A stretch of 64,000 bases of DNA from UBA8401 sp041665525 (GTDB taxonomy: Bacteria > Bacteroidota > Ignavibacteria > UBA10030 > UBA8401): the NCBI GenBank assembly GCA_041665525.1, contig JBAYIS010000006.1:62001-126000 (forward strand). The letters are read 5' to 3'. The notes beneath the pieces were generated by a model. It saw nothing but the letters and a program-made list of their open reading frames with translations. It searched no databases and was not told the origin of the DNA. Each line of letters begins with the position of its first letter. Within the stretch, counting starts at the first letter, position 1. Of the stretch, positions 55,616 to 63,944 are shown piece after piece. The position numbers were made by a program, and so were the translations under genes.

Positions 55616-56710
55616 ATGCGCATAGGAATAGATATACGAAAATATCACGATTATGGAATCGGGACATATATTCAGAATCTGATGAATGTCTATCAACACC
55701 GGGATAATCTTGAGTGTGTGTTTTTTGGAAATGATGAACTTCGGTCTGAGACAATCAAGTTGGGAAAAAGTTCATTCATTTCGGACAATTCACCAAAATA
55801 TTCTTTACAAGAGCTCAAATCAATTTCCAAAAAAGTAAATAGTCAGCAACTGGACATTTTTCATTCGCCGCATTATACGTATCCTGTCGGGCTCAAAGTG
55901 CCGGGTGTCGTTACTGTTCATGACATCATACATCTCAGGATGAAGGAATATTTCACGCTGCCAAAGCGGATCTATGCGTATCTCATGATACACCATGCGT
56001 GTGCAGCTTCTTCTGCCATAATTGTGGATTCTGCTTTTGGCAAGGAAGAACTCCTTTCAATATTTCGTATTCCTGAGAAGAAAATTCATATTGTCCCATT
56101 AGGTGTGGATTCAACGTATTTTGAAATATTGCAAGAAAATGAGGTTGAAAATGTCACTCGAAAGTATGGCATCACTAAATCCTATATTTTATATACTGGA
56201 AGTGTGAAGCCGCATAAGAATGTTCCGACACTGTTAAAAGCATTTCATACACTACGGCATCGACATAATGTTCAACTGGTTTTTACCGGTGAACGGATTT
56301 CAGATGTACCACAACTGCAAAAATATGTGACGGAAAACGGTTTAACGGACTCTGTGATAGACCTGGGAAGGATCCCTCGCAAAGAGCTCAAGGCTGTGTA
56401 CCAGTCCGCACATGCAGTCGTGTTGCCTTCACATTATGAAGGATTCGGGTTCTCCATGCTGGAAGCAATGGCGTCCGGTGTTCCGGCGATCGGTGCCCGG
56501 GCAACTTCCATTACAGAAGTTGTCGGCGATGCAGGATTATTATTCGATCCATTGGACGATTCAGCATTGACAAGACATCTTGATGATATTCTGACGAACG
56601 AGCCCCTGCGAACATCGCTGATAGAAAAAGGAACTGCACGGGCAAAACAATTTAGCTGGGAACAATGCGCGGAGCGAACGATTAACATCTATCATGAGGT
56701 GCTCAATTGA
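55616..56710 (+). CDS. GT4-family glycosyltransferase
   Basis: 364 aa. GVVTVHDIIHLRMKEY, AIIVDSAFGKEELLSIF, YILYTGSVKPHKNVPTLL and EGFGFSMLEAMASGVPAI form the GT4 core, of the type seen in O-antigen mannosyl-/rhamnosyltransferases. Its stop overlaps the nadD TTG start by four bases, so the polysaccharide genes and nadD are read as one unit. Confidence 0.87.
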   Translation: MRIGIDIRKYHDYGIGTYIQNLMNVYQHRDNLECVFFGNDELRSETIKLGKSSFISDNSPKYSLQELKSISKKVNSQQLDIFHSPHYTYPVGLKVPGVVTVHDIIHLRMKEYFTLPKRIYAYLMIHHACAASSAIIVDSAFGKEELLSIFRIPEKKIHIVPLGVDSTYFEILQENEVENVTRKYGITKSYILYTGSVKPHKNVPTLLKAFHTLRHRHNVQLVFTGERISDVPQLQKYVTENGLTDSVIDLGRIPRKELKAVYQSAHAVVLPSHYEGFGFSMLEAMASGVPAIGARATSITEVVGDAGLLFDPLDDSALTRHLDDILTNEPLRTSLIEKGTARAKQFSWEQCAERTINIYHEVLN

Positions 56711-57285
56711 AGACAGGGATCTTTGGCGGCACATTCAATCCTCCACATATCGGGCATTTGATCACAGCTGAAAAAGTTCGCACCGAACTTGCTTTGGAGA
56801 AGGTCATATTCATCCCATCGTTTATCTCGCCGCATAAACAGGAGGGGGAATCCGCTCTTTCATTGCACAGATTGGCAATGACGCGTCTTGCTGTATCCGA
56901 TAATCCATATTTTGAATGTTCCGATATTGAAGTGACGAATAAGGAAACCTCCTATACTCTTCACACGCTCGAACAATTACATAAAAATCATCCTAGCGAT
57001 ACGTATTATTTGATTATTGGTATGGATAATTATTTGACATTTCAACTATGGAAAGAACCGGCAAAAGTACTGGACCTGGCAACACTTGTTGTAATGAATC
57101 GTCCTGGTTACCCAAAGCAGGTGAATGAAATTGTCGGGACAAGAAAAACAATCTTTGTTGATGTCCCCAATATAGATATTTCCGCTTCCGAGATCCGAAA
57201 TATGACTGCCGCAAAAAAATCGATCCGTTATATCGTTCCCGCCAGTGTAGAACAGTACATTGGAACGCACGGTTTATACCGCTAA
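56707..57285 (+). CDS. nadD: Nicotinate-nucleotide adenylyltransferase
   Basis: 192 aa from a TTG at 56707. GIFGGTFNPPHIGHLITAE is the nucleotidyltransferase HxGH motif; IGMDNYLTFQLWKEP binds the substrate; ISASEIRN is the ISxTxxR motif. It makes deamido-NAD from NaMN in NAD synthesis. Confidence 0.95.
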   Translation: MKTGIFGGTFNPPHIGHLITAEKVRTELALEKVIFIPSFISPHKQEGESALSLHRLAMTRLAVSDNPYFECSDIEVTNKETSYTLHTLEQLHKNHPSDTYYLIIGMDNYLTFQLWKEPAKVLDLATLVVMNRPGYPKQVNEIVGTRKTIFVDVPNIDISASEIRNMTAAKKSIRYIVPASVEQYIGTHGLYR

Positions 57286-57294
57286 AAATATCTC

Positions 57295-57323
57295 TTGACA
57301 GAAGTTTGCAAGTACTGTATATT
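57295..57323 (+). promoter_or_regulatory. lexA promoter
   Basis: TTGACA (57295-57300) and TATATT (57318-57323) at the ideal 17-nt spacing. The -10 box lies inside the SOS box, so LexA should block RNA polymerase here. Confidence 0.75.
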
Positions 57324-57347
57324 TATACAGTGTTCATATTTACAGTA
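57313..57347 (+). promoter_or_regulatory. SOS (LexA) box of the CTGT-N8-ACAG type, with an overlapping second half-site
   Basis: TACTGTATATTTATACAGTG (57313-57332) is almost the E. coli consensus TACTGTATATATATACAGTA, with the CTGT/ACAG arms perfect. A second right half, ACAGTA, ends at 57347 and pairs poorly with CAGTG at 57328-57332. The site explains autorepression of lexA. Confidence 0.8.
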
Positions 57348-57352
57348 TACCT

Positions 57353-58000
57353 ATGACAAACAAACCGCTTACCAAAGCACAACAAAAGGTCCTCGATCTT
57401 GTAAAGACCTATATCGAGGAAAATAATATTCCACCGACTTTGGCAGAATTGGCCGAATCATTAAAAGTCAATTTGAATGCCGTCCGGTCCCATTTACTAA
57501 CGTTGGACAGGAAAAAGGCGTTAAAATATATTCCAAACATTTCGCGTGGAATCGAACTTCTACAGGTGAAGCCGAAAGGTATACCGATTTATGGTTATGT
57601 CCCGGCCGGAACGCCGTTCATGTCGCAGGAAAATATTGTTGATACCTTCGAGATTAAAAAGTATATCTCCGGTTCTGATGACGTTTTTGGTTTGTATGTG
57701 CGGGGGGACAGTATGAAGGATGCCCATTTGGAAACAGACGATCTTTTGTTTGTTGATCCGAAAGTGGAAGCCAGGAACGGCAGAATGGTTGTCGCCCTGG
57801 TTGAAGGGGAGCCGACAGTGAAATGGTATGAACGGGATGGAAATACAATCCGATTAGTGCCGGCAAACAGCAAATATAAACCGATCGAAGTGAGCAGACA
57901 CGATGACCGCTTTAAGATTGTCGGCGTGGTCGTAGGAATGATTCGATCTATTGATAAAAAAAGGATTGATGATTCAGTAAAATACAAAAAAGCTTCATAG
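57353..58000 (+). CDS. lexA: SOS transcriptional repressor LexA
   Basis: 215 aa. The winged helix (NIPPTLAELAESLKVNLNAV) is followed by the self-cleavage peptidase: Ala-Gly site in GYVPAGTPF, catalytic Ser in RGDSMKDAHLETDD and Lys in EPTVKWYERD. RecA filaments trigger self-cleavage and derepression. The recognition helix keeps the Asn-Ala pair (LNAVRSHL) that contacts CTGT in E. coli LexA, which agrees with the SOS box before the gene. Confidence 0.94.
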   Translation: MTNKPLTKAQQKVLDLVKTYIEENNIPPTLAELAESLKVNLNAVRSHLLTLDRKKALKYIPNISRGIELLQVKPKGIPIYGYVPAGTPFMSQENIVDTFEIKKYISGSDDVFGLYVRGDSMKDAHLETDDLLFVDPKVEARNGRMVVALVEGEPTVKWYERDGNTIRLVPANSKYKPIEVSRHDDRFKIVGVVVGMIRSIDKKRIDDSVKYKKAS

Positions 58001-58020
58001 GTCAATTTCAGATTTAAAAC

Positions 58021-58049
58021 AAAAAATCCCTCTTTACGAGGGATTTTTT
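58021..58049. terminator. Perfect bidirectional terminator between lexA and tRNA-Phe
   Basis: AAAAAATCCCTC (58021-58032), loop TTTAC, and GAGGGATTTTTT (58038-58049): a 12-bp perfect stem with A and T runs at both ends, serving lexA and the convergent tRNA. Confidence 0.92.
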
Positions 58050-58056
58050 GTTTTCG

Positions 58057-58129
58057 TGGACAGGGCCGGAATTGAACCGGCGACACACGGCTTTTCAGGC
58101 CGTTGCTCTACCAACTGAGCTACCTGTCC
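58057..58129 (-). tRNA. tRNA-Phe (anticodon GAA)
   Basis: 73 nt. Acceptor GGACAGG/CCTGTCC, D arm AGCTCAGTTGGTAGAGC, anticodon stem ACGGC/GCCGT around CTGAAAA with GAA, T arm GCCGGTTCAATTCCGGC and discriminator A. CCA is not encoded in full. Confidence 0.97.
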
Positions 58130-58130
58130 G

Positions 58131-58190
58131 AAAGTTTCTGAACTTAGCATTCATAATTTTTACCCAATCATGCTAAGTTCATGAAACTTT
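58131..58190. repeat. Long inverted repeat just upstream of tRNA-Phe
   Basis: The left arm 58131-58150 (AAAGTTTCTGAACTTAGCAT) is complementary to 58170-58190 apart from one extra base. The right arm is the head of the first 82-bp unit. The tRNA promoter must lie here; TATGAA near the loop (minus strand) could be its -10. Confidence 0.75.
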
Positions 58191-58710
58191 CAGGATCCCG
58201 CTCAAGCGGGATCCGAATTACAAAAGAACTAACCGAAACTACTTTTCAAAGATCCTACGTTCATGAAACTTTCAGGATCCCGCTCAAGCGGGATCCGAAT
58301 TACAAAAGAACTAACCGAAACTACTTTTCAAAGATCCTACGTTTATGAAACTTTCAGGATCCCGCTCAAGCGGGATCCGAATTACAAAAGAACTACCCGA
58401 AACTACTTTTCAAAGATCCTACGTTTATGAAACTTTCAGGATCCCGCTCAAGCGGGATCCGAATTACAAAAGAACTACCCAAAACTACTTTTCAAAGATC
58501 CTACGTTCATGAAACTTTCAGGATCCCGCTCAAGCGGGATCCGAATTACAAAAGAACTACCCGAAACTACTTTTCAAAGATCCTACGTTCATGAAACTTT
58601 CAGGATCCCGTTTAAGCGGGATCCGAATTACAAAAGAACAAACCGAAACTACTATTCAAAGATCCTACGTTCATGAAACTTTCAGGATCCCGCTCAAGCG
58701 GGATCCGAAG
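58173..58710. repeat. Tandem array of 82-bp units, each with a perfect palindrome
   Basis: Heads (ATGAAACTTT) occur at 58181, 58263, 58345, 58427, 58509, 58591 and 58673, exactly 82 bp apart: six full units and one partial. Each holds GGATCCCGCT, two bases, then AGCGGGATCC. Differences are single bases (for example aaccg/acccg). In the sixth unit the left arm reads GGATCCCGTT, which keeps pairing as G-U only in a plus-strand RNA. Units diverge after CGAA in the last copy. No coding frame crosses the units. Confidence 0.93.
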
Positions 58711-58803
58711 CATCAAATAATCTAAAAGAACAATTGTGCATAACAACTCTACAAATATAAAAAAAAAATGCTTTCTTCCCAAGAAAAATTTTCACTGTAC
58801 GGA
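58711..58803. other. Short AT-rich spacer after the array
   Basis: Nothing recognised except a run of A near 58760-58769. No gene. Confidence 0.6.
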
Positions 58804-58836
58804 AAAATCCCGATGTCTTTTCAACACCGGGATTTT
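58804..58836 (-). terminator. Terminator of the hppA unit
   Basis: Minus-strand stem AAAATCCCG / CGGGATTTT (58836-58828 with 58812-58804), followed by a short T run in the minus reading. Confidence 0.8.
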
Positions 58837-58845
58837 CATCATCGC

Positions 58846-61005
58846 TTAGATGAATAACGGTGCCATCACCAGGGTAATGGTGGAAAGCAATTTAATTAAA
58901 ACGTGTAATGACGGACCAGCTGTGTCTTTAAATGGATCGCCGACAGTATCTCCGACGACCGTTGCTTTGTGCCAGTCCGTTCCTTTTTTGCTTTCTACTT
59001 CTACAAATTTCTTAGCGTTATCCCATGCGCCGCCGCCATTATTCATGAAGAGCGCCATCAGAATTCCGGTGATCGTTCCAACCATCAGCAATCCTCCGAC
59101 GACTTCTGCTCCGCTCGCTCCGTGATCCGGGCTGCCGCTGGCTATAAATAACCACTTGAACGAAATTCCCACGACAATCGGCATTGCAACAACAAGCACA
59201 CCGGGAAGAACCATCTCTTTCAATGCCGCTTTGGTAACGATATCCACACATTGACCGTAATCCGGTTTGGAGGTGCCAAGCATAATGCCAGGATTGTTCT
59301 TGAATTGTTCACGGACATTGTTGATGATGGAATATGCTGCACGTCCTACCGCTTTAATGGCGAGAGAGGAGAAGAGGAATACCAACATTGCTCCCAGAAG
59401 TGCTCCAACAAATACTGCAGGTTTGGAAAGATCGATGTGATCCAGTGTAAACCCATAGTTGCGAACTTCATCAAAATATGCCGAGAACAAAAGGAATGCA
59501 GCTAGCGCAGCTGAGCCGACAGCATATCCCTTCGTGAGGGCTTTTGTGGTGTTCCCAACAGCATCCAGACGGTCTGTTTTCTTACGAATTTCATCTGTTT
59601 GATGTGACATTTCAATGATACCGCCAGCATTATCAGTGATAGGACCAAAAGTGTCCATGGCAAGAATATACGCTGCTGTTCCGAGCATACCCATCGTTGC
59701 AACCGCAGTTCCGAACAAACCGGCATGCTGTAGACCCGATGTTTCTCCGAGGAAATATGATGAGATCAAAGCTGTAGAAATAACCAGAACAGGATACCCC
59801 GTTGATTCCATACCAACGGCGAGGCCGGTGATAATGTTTGTAGCAGGACCCGTTTTTGATGCTTCTGCGATCGATTGAACCGGACGATATTTATATTCGG
59901 TATAGTATTGTGTTAAGAAAACAAAAGCAAGCGCTGTCAACACACCGATAACGCCAGCAAGGAAAAAGTTAAAATAATATTCATCGCCAAGCAGCCACTT
60001 AGCAGCGATATAGAATCCGATCATAGCAAGTACCGATGTGACATAATAACCGCGGTTCAAAGCTTTCATTGGATCTTCTGTATCATTTGTTTTGACGATC
60101 ATGATGCCGACGATGGAAGCAAGGATACCAAATGCACGGGCAACAAGCGGGAAGAGAAGCACACCCAGCAATGTCAATCCGGCACCATCAAATGTTGCAG
60201 CATTGGCTTTGTAAAGACCTGCTGCAAGGATCATTGCACCGATGTTTTCCGCTGCGGTCGATTCGAACAGATCGGCTCCGCGGCCAGCACAATCACCAAC
60301 GTTATCACCCACAAGGTCCGCAATCACAGCAGGATTTCGCGGATCATCTTCCGGAATTCCCGCTTCTACTTTTCCTACCAGATCTGCTCCGACATCAGCA
60401 GCTTTTGTATAGATACCGCCGCCAAGTTGTGCGAACAGGGCGACGAACGATGCACCAAAGCCGTAGCCGACGATCAACAGGGGTATTTTTGAAATGTCGG
60501 TAACGACACCAGTAGAGTCGACGATGGCGAACAATCCGCCAACTCCAAGTAAACTCATTGCAACGACAAAAAATCCAGAGACCGCTCCGCCGCGTAATGC
60601 CGTCTGCAGTGCACCGTTCATTCCTTTGGTGGCAGCGGCCGCAGTACGGATATTGGTACGAATGGATGTCCACATTCCCATATATCCTGCCGCAACCGAG
60701 CACGCAGCACCCAAAACAAACGATAACGTCGTCCAGAGCGCCAGCATTTCTGCAGAAGCAGGATCGTGTTCATTATGTGCGCGAACAAATGCGTAGAGTA
60801 TATAGATAATTGCTGCGAGGGCAACGGAAAGATAGGCAATTGTTCTGTTTTGACGGCGTAAAAATGCTTCTGCGCCGGCTTTAATTGCGTTTGAAATCTC
60901 CTGCATAGCCGGCGTTCCGGTATCGCGTCTCATTACATCGCGGATCAGATACATGGCGAATAACAGACCAATGACACTGATTCCAAGAATTAACGTTAGT
61001 TCCAT
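58846..61005 (-). CDS. hppA: Membrane pyrophosphatase, K+-independent H+-pump type
   Basis: 719 aa with about 16 membrane helices. The PPi/Mg site is seen in DLVGDNVGDCAGRGADLFES and FGPITDNAGGIIEMS. The residue that decides K+ need is Lys in GNTTKALTKGYAVGSAALAA (K+-dependent enzymes read GNTTAA), so it should be a K+-independent proton pump. It couples PPi hydrolysis to ion export across the inner membrane. AAAGGG precedes the ATG. Confidence 0.95.
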   Translation of the reverse strand: MELTLILGISVIGLLFAMYLIRDVMRRDTGTPAMQEISNAIKAGAEAFLRRQNRTIAYLSVALAAIIYILYAFVRAHNEHDPASAEMLALWTTLSFVLGAACSVAAGYMGMWTSIRTNIRTAAAATKGMNGALQTALRGGAVSGFFVVAMSLLGVGGLFAIVDSTGVVTDISKIPLLIVGYGFGASFVALFAQLGGGIYTKAADVGADLVGKVEAGIPEDDPRNPAVIADLVGDNVGDCAGRGADLFESTAAENIGAMILAAGLYKANAATFDGAGLTLLGVLLFPLVARAFGILASIVGIMIVKTNDTEDPMKALNRGYYVTSVLAMIGFYIAAKWLLGDEYYFNFFLAGVIGVLTALAFVFLTQYYTEYKYRPVQSIAEASKTGPATNIITGLAVGMESTGYPVLVISTALISSYFLGETSGLQHAGLFGTAVATMGMLGTAAYILAMDTFGPITDNAGGIIEMSHQTDEIRKKTDRLDAVGNTTKALTKGYAVGSAALAAFLLFSAYFDEVRNYGFTLDHIDLSKPAVFVGALLGAMLVFLFSSLAIKAVGRAAYSIINNVREQFKNNPGIMLGTSKPDYGQCVDIVTKAALKEMVLPGVLVVAMPIVVGISFKWLFIASGSPDHGASGAEVVGGLLMVGTITGILMALFMNNGGGAWDNAKKFVEVESKKGTDWHKATVVGDTVGDPFKDTAGPSLHVLIKLLSTITLVMAPLFI

Positions 61006-61058
61006 AAATCCCTTTAGTTTGGTTAAAATGAGGGTTAGTTACTTAAAAATTTGACCTA

Positions 61059-61086
61059 AATATACAATTTAAATACACAAGAACAA
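61059..61086 (-). promoter_or_regulatory. Candidate promoter for hppA
   Basis: Minus strand: TTGTTC (61086-61081), 16 nt, TATATT (61064-61059), about 55 nt before the hppA start. Confidence 0.45.
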
Positions 61087-61127
61087 TGAGAAGCTCTCGT
61101 TTTTTTTCTCACTTTTGAGGATTTTTT

Positions 61128-62387
61128 TTAACGGAAGTACAAAAGCCAAATGATAAAGAGGATTGGAAGAAGAAATGGAATCGTAAAATGAGTAATATAT
61201 CGTACAAAGGATGGAGTGTGGATTTTGTAATGGTCAGCAATGGACTTAACCATAAAATTTGGTCCATTCCCGATATACGTGTTAGCACCAAAAAAGACCG
61301 CGCCAATACTGATAGCAATTACTGCTGAAGAAAAGTCCGGATGAAGTAGTAGTTCTGATAATGGAATAGAAGAAGTAGGATTAAGATTTCCTTCTGCGAC
61401 ACTATAGAAACTAAGATAGGTGGGCGCGTTGTCCAAAAAACTGGACAATATTCCGGTATTCCAATAAAAGAAACTAGTTGACAGCGACGTCATCGCTTGA
61501 GCCTCTGCACGCAGTAATTCCAAAGCGGGGATCATGGTGGCAAATATACCTGCAAAAAGAATGGCTACTTCCTGGATCGGGTGAAACGTAAAATGATTTG
61601 CCGAATGGATTGTCTTTTTCGTTGTCAGATACGATGCGACAGCAGCAGCAATAATGACCCCTTCACGGAGGAATATCGGCGATTTTATGAAGACCGCCAG
61701 AAGAATGATGCCGAGAAAAATGAAATTAATCGAGCCTTCGATCTTCCAGACTTCAGTTTGTTCGATTTCTTTGATCACAGATTTCTTCTGTTCATGGAAA
61801 TTCTTCGAATCAAGAAAATAAAACAGAGCCAGCAGCAATCCGACTGCTGTAGCCCACATTGGGAACAGGTGTGGAGTAATCCACCAAAACGGTATTCCCT
61901 TTAAATATCCAAGGAAGAGCGGTGGATCACCGATCGGTGTGAGGGATCCGCCGACATTCGATACAATAAAAATAAAAAAGACGATGTGATACGGCTGGAT
62001 TCTTGCTTTATTCATTTTAATCCACGGCCGTATCAATAACATCGAAGCGCCTGTCGTCCCCAGGATGTTTGCCAGAATTGCGCCAACCAAAAGAACTAAA
62101 ACATTCTCTTTGGGATTGGTTAGATCCTTCGTGGCAATATGTATCCCGCCGGAAACGACGAACAATGCACCAATCAATACGATAAAACTGAAATACTCAC
62201 TTGCCGTGTGTAGAACAATTTCATGAGACTGCAGAATCAGAACGTAATATGCGAGTACAATCACTCCCAGGGAAAGGGACACTTTTGGATAATGTTTTGT
62301 CCACCAGTCCTGAAAAAAAAGTGGTGCCGTAGCGATAAGAAGGAGCAACAGAACAAAGGGAGCTATCAATACGAGTGAAAAATCCAT
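61128..62387 (-). CDS. Na+/H+ antiporter-like membrane protein (NhaD/CitMHS type)
   Basis: 419 aa from ATG 62387, four bases after the stop of the permease gene; the frame also opens inside that gene at 62459, but the extra residues are not hydrophobic and are unlikely. About 11-12 helices. SNVGGSLTPIGDPPLFLGYL and the closing GAVFFGANTYIGNGPNFMVK are the two re-entrant motifs of the ion-transporter superfamily (NhaD, ArsB, CitM). Probable role: Na+/H+ exchange or carboxylate transport. Confidence 0.8.
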   Translation of the reverse strand: MDFSLVLIAPFVLLLLLIATAPLFFQDWWTKHYPKVSLSLGVIVLAYYVLILQSHEIVLHTASEYFSFIVLIGALFVVSGGIHIATKDLTNPKENVLVLLVGAILANILGTTGASMLLIRPWIKMNKARIQPYHIVFFIFIVSNVGGSLTPIGDPPLFLGYLKGIPFWWITPHLFPMWATAVGLLLALFYFLDSKNFHEQKKSVIKEIEQTEVWKIEGSINFIFLGIILLAVFIKSPIFLREGVIIAAAVASYLTTKKTIHSANHFTFHPIQEVAILFAGIFATMIPALELLRAEAQAMTSLSTSFFYWNTGILSSFLDNAPTYLSFYSVAEGNLNPTSSIPLSELLLHPDFSSAVIAISIGAVFFGANTYIGNGPNFMVKSIADHYKIHTPSFVRYITHFTIPFLLPILFIIWLLYFR

Positions 62388-62391
62388 AAAA

Positions 62392-63852
62392 TTATTTTGA
62401 TTTGTTTGTGAACATGTTCCAAATGAAATACACTGGTATTCCGGCTGCAACAATTCCAAGTCCCGGCCAGGTGAATGCCGGTTTATAGATCAGCAGGATT
62501 GCGCAAATTAATGCTGCTAATCCAATATATAACGCCGGGATAACCGGATAACCGATCGCCTTATAGGGACGTTCAGCATTCGGAAGTTTTTTTCGAAGAA
62601 TGAAGATACCACCGACTGTTAGAATATAAAAAATCAACACGGCAAATATAACATAGTCGAGAAGATCGCCGTAACTGCCGGAGAGGCACAGCAGGCTTGC
62701 CCAAACCGCTTGAACGATAAGCGCCCACGCCGGCACAGCATGAGAGTTTAATTCTCCCGCTTTGCTGAAAAATAGTTTGTCCTTTGCCATGGCATAATAC
62801 ACACGTGCACCGGCAAGGATCAGTCCATTATTGCATCCAAATGTGGAGACCATAATCAAGATCGCCATTCCGACGGCAGCGGTTTCGCCGAATATGACAG
62901 AAACTGTTGCCGTCCCGACTCTGTCCGAAGTCGCAAATTGTATCCCGCGTCCCAGCACGTCGTTCGCCGCTGGATTTCCTACTACGGGAAGTACGACGAT
63001 GTATGCAATATTCGCCAGAAGATAAAGCAACGTGACGATGCCGGTCCCAATTGCCAGACTCAGCGGAATGTTCTTTTTTGGATTGATTACTTCGCCGGCG
63101 GTGAATGTGATATTATTCCATGCATCGCTGGAGAAGAGGGAGCCGACCATCGCCACGCCGATGGCAGCGATCAGATTCCAACCAATCAACGGTTCGATGG
63201 AAACGATCGAACCATTCTTTACTGTCGTCCAATTCGCATCCCAAAAATTTGCGAGGTTAGCAGTGATCGCTTCGGAATTCCGTGCGATGAAAATTCCCAG
63301 AAAGATGACAGCGATAAGTGCAAAAGTTTTGGCGAACGTAAAGATATTTTGCACCACTTTCCCTTCTTTGATACCGGTAAGATTAATCGCCGTGAGGACC
63401 GCAATACTTGCGATCGCCAGGAGTTGGGCGGCACTGATTTTGAATCCAAGAATCGCGAAGAGGATATGTTGTTCGCTGAACCATGGAAAAACGACGGCGG
63501 TGAATTTCGCGAATGCCACGCCCACAGCTGCAATTGTGCCGGTTTGAATAACGGTAAAGACGGTCCAGCCGTATAAAAATCCTACCAGGGGATTATACGC
63601 TTCACGCAGATAGATATACTGTCCTCCTGCGTGCGGCATCATTCCGGCCAATTCGCCGTAACTAAGGGCTGCTGTCAGCGTGATAAAACCAGTGATGATC
63701 CAGACGATCAGCAGCATTCCGGGTGAACCGACGGTGCGGGCAATATCGGCGCTGACAATGAAAATACCGGATCCGATCATCGAACCAATAACGATCATCG
63801 TCGAGTCAATCAGTCCAAGACTCCGATTAAATTCCTTCTGATGAGTGCTCAT
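62392..63852 (-). CDS. APC-family amino-acid permease
   Basis: 486 aa with 12 or more helices. SMIGSGIFIVSADIARTVGS is the TM1 substrate-binding loop of APC transporters; ELAGMMPHAGGQYIYLREAY and the TM6 segment follow. The type resembles LAT/SteT-like amino-acid exchangers. The preceding terminator (63886-63924) separates it from the next upstream gene. It is coupled to the antiporter gene. Confidence 0.88.
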   Translation of the reverse strand: MSTHQKEFNRSLGLIDSTMIVIGSMIGSGIFIVSADIARTVGSPGMLLIVWIITGFITLTAALSYGELAGMMPHAGGQYIYLREAYNPLVGFLYGWTVFTVIQTGTIAAVGVAFAKFTAVVFPWFSEQHILFAILGFKISAAQLLAIASIAVLTAINLTGIKEGKVVQNIFTFAKTFALIAVIFLGIFIARNSEAITANLANFWDANWTTVKNGSIVSIEPLIGWNLIAAIGVAMVGSLFSSDAWNNITFTAGEVINPKKNIPLSLAIGTGIVTLLYLLANIAYIVVLPVVGNPAANDVLGRGIQFATSDRVGTATVSVIFGETAAVGMAILIMVSTFGCNNGLILAGARVYYAMAKDKLFFSKAGELNSHAVPAWALIVQAVWASLLCLSGSYGDLLDYVIFAVLIFYILTVGGIFILRKKLPNAERPYKAIGYPVIPALYIGLAALICAILLIYKPAFTWPGLGIVAAGIPVYFIWNMFTNKSK

Positions 63853-63885
63853 ACATACTGTAGGTAAGCCGTGCGTGATAAAAAA

Positions 63886-63924
63886 TATGCCCGCATGTCA
63901 TTTTGAGATTCCATGGCGGGCATA
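63886..63924 (-). terminator. Terminator of the gene upstream of the permease
   Basis: Minus strand: TATGCCCGC (63924-63916) pairs with GCGGGCATA (63894-63886), then TTTTTTATC. It ends a unit whose 3' end is at 63945. Confidence 0.75.
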
Positions 63925-63944
63925 CCTATTCGTTCACAATGAAC

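Noticed and set aside
58173..58710. CRISPR array
   Set aside because: The whole 82-bp unit repeats with little change; there are no unique spacers and no cas genes nearby.
57990..58720. Integrated mobile element at tRNA-Phe
   Set aside because: No integrase, no duplicated tRNA 3' end and no phage genes; the array is on the 5' side of the tRNA.
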